Assembly (NCBI RefSeq): GCF_023073355.1
Contig: NZ_JADPJI010000005.1
Span: 2,108,001-2,172,000 of the forward strand
Origin: Bradyrhizobium sp. 199
GTDB lineage: Bacteria; Pseudomonadota; Alphaproteobacteria; Rhizobiales; Xanthobacteraceae
Length of the DNA stretch: 64,000 bases
Reading direction: 5' to 3'
This document shows, piece after piece, positions 60,705 to 64,000 of this stretch. Position numbers and translations under genes: made by a program. Numbering within the stretch: position 1 is the stretch's first letter; the number at the start of each line of letters is the position of its first letter. The notes under the pieces are model-generated. The model saw nothing but the letters and a program-made list of their open reading frames with translations. It made no database searches and was not told the origin of the DNA.

Positions 60705-60994
60705 ATGGATACCCGTCGGCTGTTGGCCGGGCGTCCAAGGCTCTCAATGTGTTTGAGAAAAGACGGCTCCAGCCAGCGAATCGCTAGCTAATAATCGCGC
60801 GGCAAATGGCGCAAATGGCGAGGAGACCGTTCATGCGGAACATATGGGCTATGAGGAGCCCTGGCGTCAAGAGAGCCGCGAAATGCCCTTTTGATCTCCG
60901 CAAAGCGCGCTGCTCGTCATGATGGTTCATGATCCCCTAACCATTTGAGCCCATTTTGGAACCGGCGGTTCCCTTTTTGCCACCGGTGCTTTTC

Positions 60995-61300
60995 ATGCGA
61001 TTTTTGCCCGCGCTCCTTTCCGGCGCCTTCGTCTTTGCGGCTTCCAGCGCCCTCGCCGAGAGCCGCGTCTTCATCATCGCCAACCAGCCGGACGGCTACG
61101 GCATCGACCAGTGCCTGGCCAGGAGCGACAAATGCGGCGCCTCCGCCGCCCGCACCTACTGCCAGTCGCGAGATTTTGCCCAGGCATCAAGTTACCGCCG
61201 GGTCGATCCCGACGAAATTACCGGCTCTGTCCCCAAATCCGGCGCAAATTGCTCCCATGGCCATTGCGACGAATTTGTCGCAATCACCTGCCAGCGCTGA
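60995..61300 (+). CDS. Small secreted Cys-containing protein, 101 aa
   Basis: The N-terminus MRFLPALLSGAFVFAASSALA is a signal peptide with cleavage near AES. The mature 80 residues contain six Cys (IDQCLARSDKCG, YCQSRDF, NCSHGHCDEF, ITCQR) that could form three disulfides in the periplasm. No named family is recognised. The frame opens 13 codons earlier, but this ATG gives the clean leader. The ribosome site is weak. Confidence 0.72.
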   Translation: MRFLPALLSGAFVFAASSALAESRVFIIANQPDGYGIDQCLARSDKCGASAARTYCQSRDFAQASSYRRVDPDEITGSVPKSGANCSHGHCDEFVAITCQR

Positions 61301-61432
61301 ATTTGCTCGGAGCTGGCGTAGCTTAGGCCCGGTGCTTTGGCACCGAAACGACGTGACGATGCCGCAGGAAGCGGCTATGGGAGGGCGCGCTTTCGGCCCT
61401 CCAAAGTCATGCCGGGCCGTGACCTCGCTAGA

Positions 61433-62620
61433 ATGGCGGATATGCCTGAATTTTTGTCCCTGTCCCGTGCCCGCTTCCTCCTTGCCTGCACCGTGCTCTT
61501 GAGCACCGTCGTGCTCGCCACTGGCGCTTTCGCTCAGGCTGGTCCGCCCGGACCGCCGCCCCAGCCCGGCCAGAACGGGCTCGGACCCAATCCGATGTGC
61601 GTGCGGCTGGAAGGCCAGCTCGCCGCGCTCGATCGTGGCGGCGGTGGTGACCCCGCGCGTGAGGAGCAGATCCGCCGCTACCAGGACTCCCAGGCCAAGC
61701 AGCAGGCCGAGCTCGACCGCGTCACCATGCAAGCCAAGCGCATGGGCTGCGATTCCTCCGGCTTCTTCTCGTTGTTCAACGGCCAGTCGGCCCAATGCGG
61801 CCCGGTCAACACCCAGATCCAGCAGATGCGCGCCAATCTGGACCAGATCACCGGCAATCTCGAGCGCCTGCGCGGCGGTGGTCCCGGCGGCTTCAGCCCG
61901 GAACGCGACAATCAGCGCCGCTCGGTGCTTGCGGCGCTGGCGCAGAACAATTGCGGCCCGCAATACGCCAACGGCGCGCAATCGCAAGGCGGCGGCAACT
62001 TCCTCAGCAATCTGTTCGGCGGCAACAACGCGGGCAATCCGCAAGGCGTGCCGCCCTCCGATCTCGGGCCGCCATCCGGCACCTACCGCACCGTGTGCGT
62101 GCGCACCTGCGACGGCGCTTATTTCCCGGTCTCGTTTGCCACGGTGCCGGCGCGCTTCCCCGACGACGAGAAGACCTGCAAGGCGCTCTGCCCGGCCGCG
62201 GAAGCCGTGCTCTACACCCATCGCAATCCCGGCGAAGACATGAACTCCGCGGTCTCGATCGGCGGCCAGCCCTACACGGCGCTCCCGACCGCGTTCAAAT
62301 TCCGCAGCGAGTTCAACCCGTCCTGCTCCTGCAAGGCCGCAGGACAGACCTGGGCGGACGCCCTGAAGTCCGCGGACGACAAGGCGTCGGCCGAGCAGCA
62401 GGGCGATATCATCGTCACAGAGGAGAGCGCCAAGAAGATGCAGCAGCAGCGGCTCAACAAGGGCACGCCTGCGAATGCCAAGAAGGGCGCAGCTCCCGCG
62501 CCGACGACAGCGAATGCACCGGCTGCGACACCGCCCGCGGACGCAGGCACCACGGCCAACTCCGAGAACAAGCCGATCCGTTCGGTTGGCCCGAGCTTCC
62601 TGCCGCAGCAGCAGAAGTAG
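61433..62620 (+). CDS. DUF2865 domain protein, exported
   Basis: This protein of about 395 residues has a leader (ARFLLACTVLLSTVVLATGAFAQ) and then a coiled-coil-like Gln-rich region (RRYQDSQAKQQAELDRVTMQ, QIQQMRANLDQITGNLERL). A conserved core follows with YRTVCVRTCDGAYFPVSFAT and DEKTCKALCPAAEAVLYTH, which is the DUF2865 signature with paired Cys. The tail is Ala/Pro-rich and disordered. Periplasmic or envelope location is expected; function unknown. Start is uncertain between two ATGs three codons apart. Confidence 0.85.
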   Translation: MADMPEFLSLSRARFLLACTVLLSTVVLATGAFAQAGPPGPPPQPGQNGLGPNPMCVRLEGQLAALDRGGGGDPAREEQIRRYQDSQAKQQAELDRVTMQAKRMGCDSSGFFSLFNGQSAQCGPVNTQIQQMRANLDQITGNLERLRGGGPGGFSPERDNQRRSVLAALAQNNCGPQYANGAQSQGGGNFLSNLFGGNNAGNPQGVPPSDLGPPSGTYRTVCVRTCDGAYFPVSFATVPARFPDDEKTCKALCPAAEAVLYTHRNPGEDMNSAVSIGGQPYTALPTAFKFRSEFNPSCSCKAAGQTWADALKSADDKASAEQQGDIIVTEESAKKMQQQRLNKGTPANAKKGAAPAPTTANAPAATPPADAGTTANSENKPIRSVGPSFLPQQQK

Positions 62621-62648
62621 TTTCTGCATCGCGCCCACCGGCGGTGTT

Positions 62649-62800
62649 CCTTCTCCCCTTGCGGGAGAAGGTGGCGCGAAGCGCCGGATGAGGAGTTCTA
62701 TCCGCGCTCACTTGTGTACATGAGTCCGCGGAGAGAACCCCTCACCCGACTGAGTTCGTTTCGACGGCAGTGCTGCCCTCTCCCGCAAGGGGCGAGGGCA
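62649..62800. repeat. Dispersed intergenic repeat between DUF2865 and nadE genes
   Basis: CCTTCTCCCCTTGCGGGAGA followed by AGG is a hairpin (arms CCTTCTCCC/GGGAGAAGG), then GGCGCGAAGCGCC, and near the end CCCTCTCCCGCAAGGGGCGA gives the opposite orientation of the first block. The whole 150-base element is of a kind common in Bradyrhizobium. Confidence 0.75.
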
Positions 62801-62855
62801 CAATAGCACCCCTCTCGCTCGCGGATCCGGAAGTAATCGCAAAAGCCAGCCTGCC

Positions 62856-64000
62856 CTACCCCTCGAACGCGTCGATCGACGCTTTGCTCCCGCGCGACAC
62901 CAGCGTCTCGTCCGGGGCGGCGAGCTGCTCGCCCTTGTCGCGAAAACGGTTGGTGATGGGATAGCGGCGGTCGCGGCCGAAATTCCTGGGTGTCACCTTC
63001 ACGCCGGGCGCGGCCTGGCGGCGCTTGTATTCGGCGACGTTGAGCAGATGGTCGATGCGGATGACCGTCTCGCGATCGAAGCCGGCGGCGATGATCTGAT
63101 CCAGCGGCTGCTCGCGCTCGACAAGTCGCTCCAGGATGGCATCGAGTACCTCGTAAGCCGGCAGCGAGTCCTGGTCCGTCTGGTTCTCGCGCAGCTCCGC
63201 GCTCGGCGGCCGCGTGATGATGTCGGGCGGAATCACCTCGCCGGCCGGTCCGAGCGCGCCGTCGGGCTTCCAGGAATTGCGCAAGCTCGCCAGCCGAAAC
63301 ACCTGCGTCTTGTAGATATCCTTGATCGGGTTGAAGCCGCCATTCATGTCGCCATAGAGCGTGGCGTAGCCGACCGACATTTCCGACTTGTTGCCTGTCG
63401 TCACCACCATCAGTCCGGTCTTGTTGGAGATCGCCATCAGCAGCGTACCGCGGGTGCGGGCCTGGAGGTTTTCCTCGGTGATATCAGGCGGCAGATTCTT
63501 GAAGAGGCCTGAGAGGATGGTCTCGAACCCGCTCACGGCTTCCGCGATCGGCAAGACCTCGTAGCGGATGCCGAGATGGCCGGCGAGCTCGCCGGCGTCC
63601 GCAATCGAGCTTGCCGCGGTGTAGCGGTAAGGCAGCATCACGCCGTGCACCTGATCGGCACCGAGCGCATCGACCGCGATCGCCGCGCACAGCGCGGAAT
63701 CGATGCCGCCGGAGATACCGAGCAGCACGCCGGGAAAGCCGTTCTTGGCGACATAGTCGCGCAAGCCCAGCACGCATGCGGCGTAATCGGCCTTGTCGCC
63801 CTCGATCTGCTCTGCAATGGGCCCCGCGCAACGCCAATCATCGCCATTCCGGGTAAAGCGCAGTGTGACGATGCTCTCTTCAAATGCCGGCAGTTGCGCC
63901 GCCAGCGAGAGGTCCCCGTTGAGCGCGAACGAGGCGCCGTCGAACACCAGCTCGTCCTGGCCGCAGACCTGGTTGAGATACACCAGCGGAAGCCCGCTCT
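62856..64000 (-). CDS. nadE: Glutamine-dependent NAD+ synthetase (5' partial)
   Basis: The frame stays open to the end of the window, so the N-terminal glutaminase domain lies mostly beyond it; its end is seen as VYLNQVCGQDELVFDG. The synthetase domain is complete: LLGISGGIDSALCAAIAVDALG is the SGGxDS ATP motif, TTGNKSEMSVGYATLYGDMNGGF and NPIKDIYKTQVF follow. It amidates nicotinate adenine dinucleotide to NAD+ in the cytoplasm. The C-terminus (SRGSKASIDAFEG) is complete. Confidence 0.95.
   Translation of the reverse strand, partial: SGLPLVYLNQVCGQDELVFDGASFALNGDLSLAAQLPAFEESIVTLRFTRNGDDWRCAGPIAEQIEGDKADYAACVLGLRDYVAKNGFPGVLLGISGGIDSALCAAIAVDALGADQVHGVMLPYRYTAASSIADAGELAGHLGIRYEVLPIAEAVSGFETILSGLFKNLPPDITEENLQARTRGTLLMAISNKTGLMVVTTGNKSEMSVGYATLYGDMNGGFNPIKDIYKTQVFRLASLRNSWKPDGALGPAGEVIPPDIITRPPSAELRENQTDQDSLPAYEVLDAILERLVEREQPLDQIIAAGFDRETVIRIDHLLNVAEYKRRQAAPGVKVTPRNFGRDRRYPITNRFRDKGEQLAAPDETLVSRGSKASIDAFEG

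Noticed and set aside
61330..61345. CGGTGC-TTTG-GCACCG hairpin after the small secreted protein gene
   Set aside because: Arms are only six bases and no T-run follows, so a terminator is not supported.
62705..62725. TTGTGTACATGAG, resembling half of the nicA operator
   Set aside because: It lies inside a dispersed repeat, lacks the second arm and is not near a related gene.
1..64000. CRISPR arrays, prophage, insertion sequences, tRNA or rRNA genes
   Set aside because: No regularly spaced direct repeats, transposase or phage genes, or recognisable RNA genes were found in reading the window; a dedicated tRNA and covariance search would be needed to exclude small RNAs.

Overview
The window reads as a chromosomal segment of a high-GC alphaproteobacterium, most likely Bradyrhizobium or a close relative. 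The reasons are a lipid A very-long-chain fatty acid cluster (acpXL to lpxXL), a fused LivH-LivM permease, tandem Kup transporters, and several short palindromic intergenic repeats of the kind I associate with that genus. I see no rRNA, tRNA, CRISPR array, phage or insertion sequence. Genus and gene names come from recalled family patterns, not from a search.

Left part (1-16 kb). After the tail of an acyl-CoA dehydrogenase come an amino-acid binding protein, an NTF2-like protein and a divergent cytosine-deaminase-like amidohydrolase. A long minus-strand operon (10.9 to 3.7 kb) then encodes a TetR regulator, two tandem 2-pyrone-4,6-dicarboxylate lactonase-like amidohydrolases (one with a leader peptide), a DctA transporter, 4-oxalomesaconate hydratase (GalB), CHA aldolase (LigK/GalC), a dihydroxyphthalate-decarboxylase-like protein and a dehydrogenase. 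This is the lower protocatechuate/gallate 4,5-cleavage pathway without its ring-cleaving enzyme. A Bug-type binding protein is divergent from it across a perfect operator-like palindrome, and a near-identical palindrome lies 22 kb away in front of an extradiol dioxygenase (33.1 kb). An MscS channel, a DUF763 protein and a compact operon of five tiny hydrophilic proteins follow.

Nicotinate island (16.6-32.2 kb). Enamidase, a MarR regulator, a Liv ABC importer, a PF06684 protein, an ApbE-like UPF0280 protein, 6-hydroxynicotinate reductase and the two-gene nicotinate dehydrogenase NicAB (with three haem-c sites) form a reductive nicotinate pathway. Eight minus-strand genes run from the reductase to marR. 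A 19-bp site is shared between the reductase and enamidase promoters, and a related palindrome precedes nicA, which points to one regulon. A ferredoxin-NADP reductase is divergent from the enamidase gene and may supply electrons.

Right part (33-64 kb). This is mostly housekeeping: a HerA-like ATPase; the VLCFA cluster acpXL-fabZXL-fabF2XL-fabF1XL-lpxXL, whose first ketosynthase lacks its catalytic Cys; a rhodanese-aminotransferase-PotF run; two Kup potassium transporters; MotAB; an RraA-like protein; PssA and Psd; an Atm1-type exporter; a LOG protein; a cysS-(37-aa membrane peptide)-GNAT-cimA operon; a DUF2865 protein; and the start-truncated NadE.
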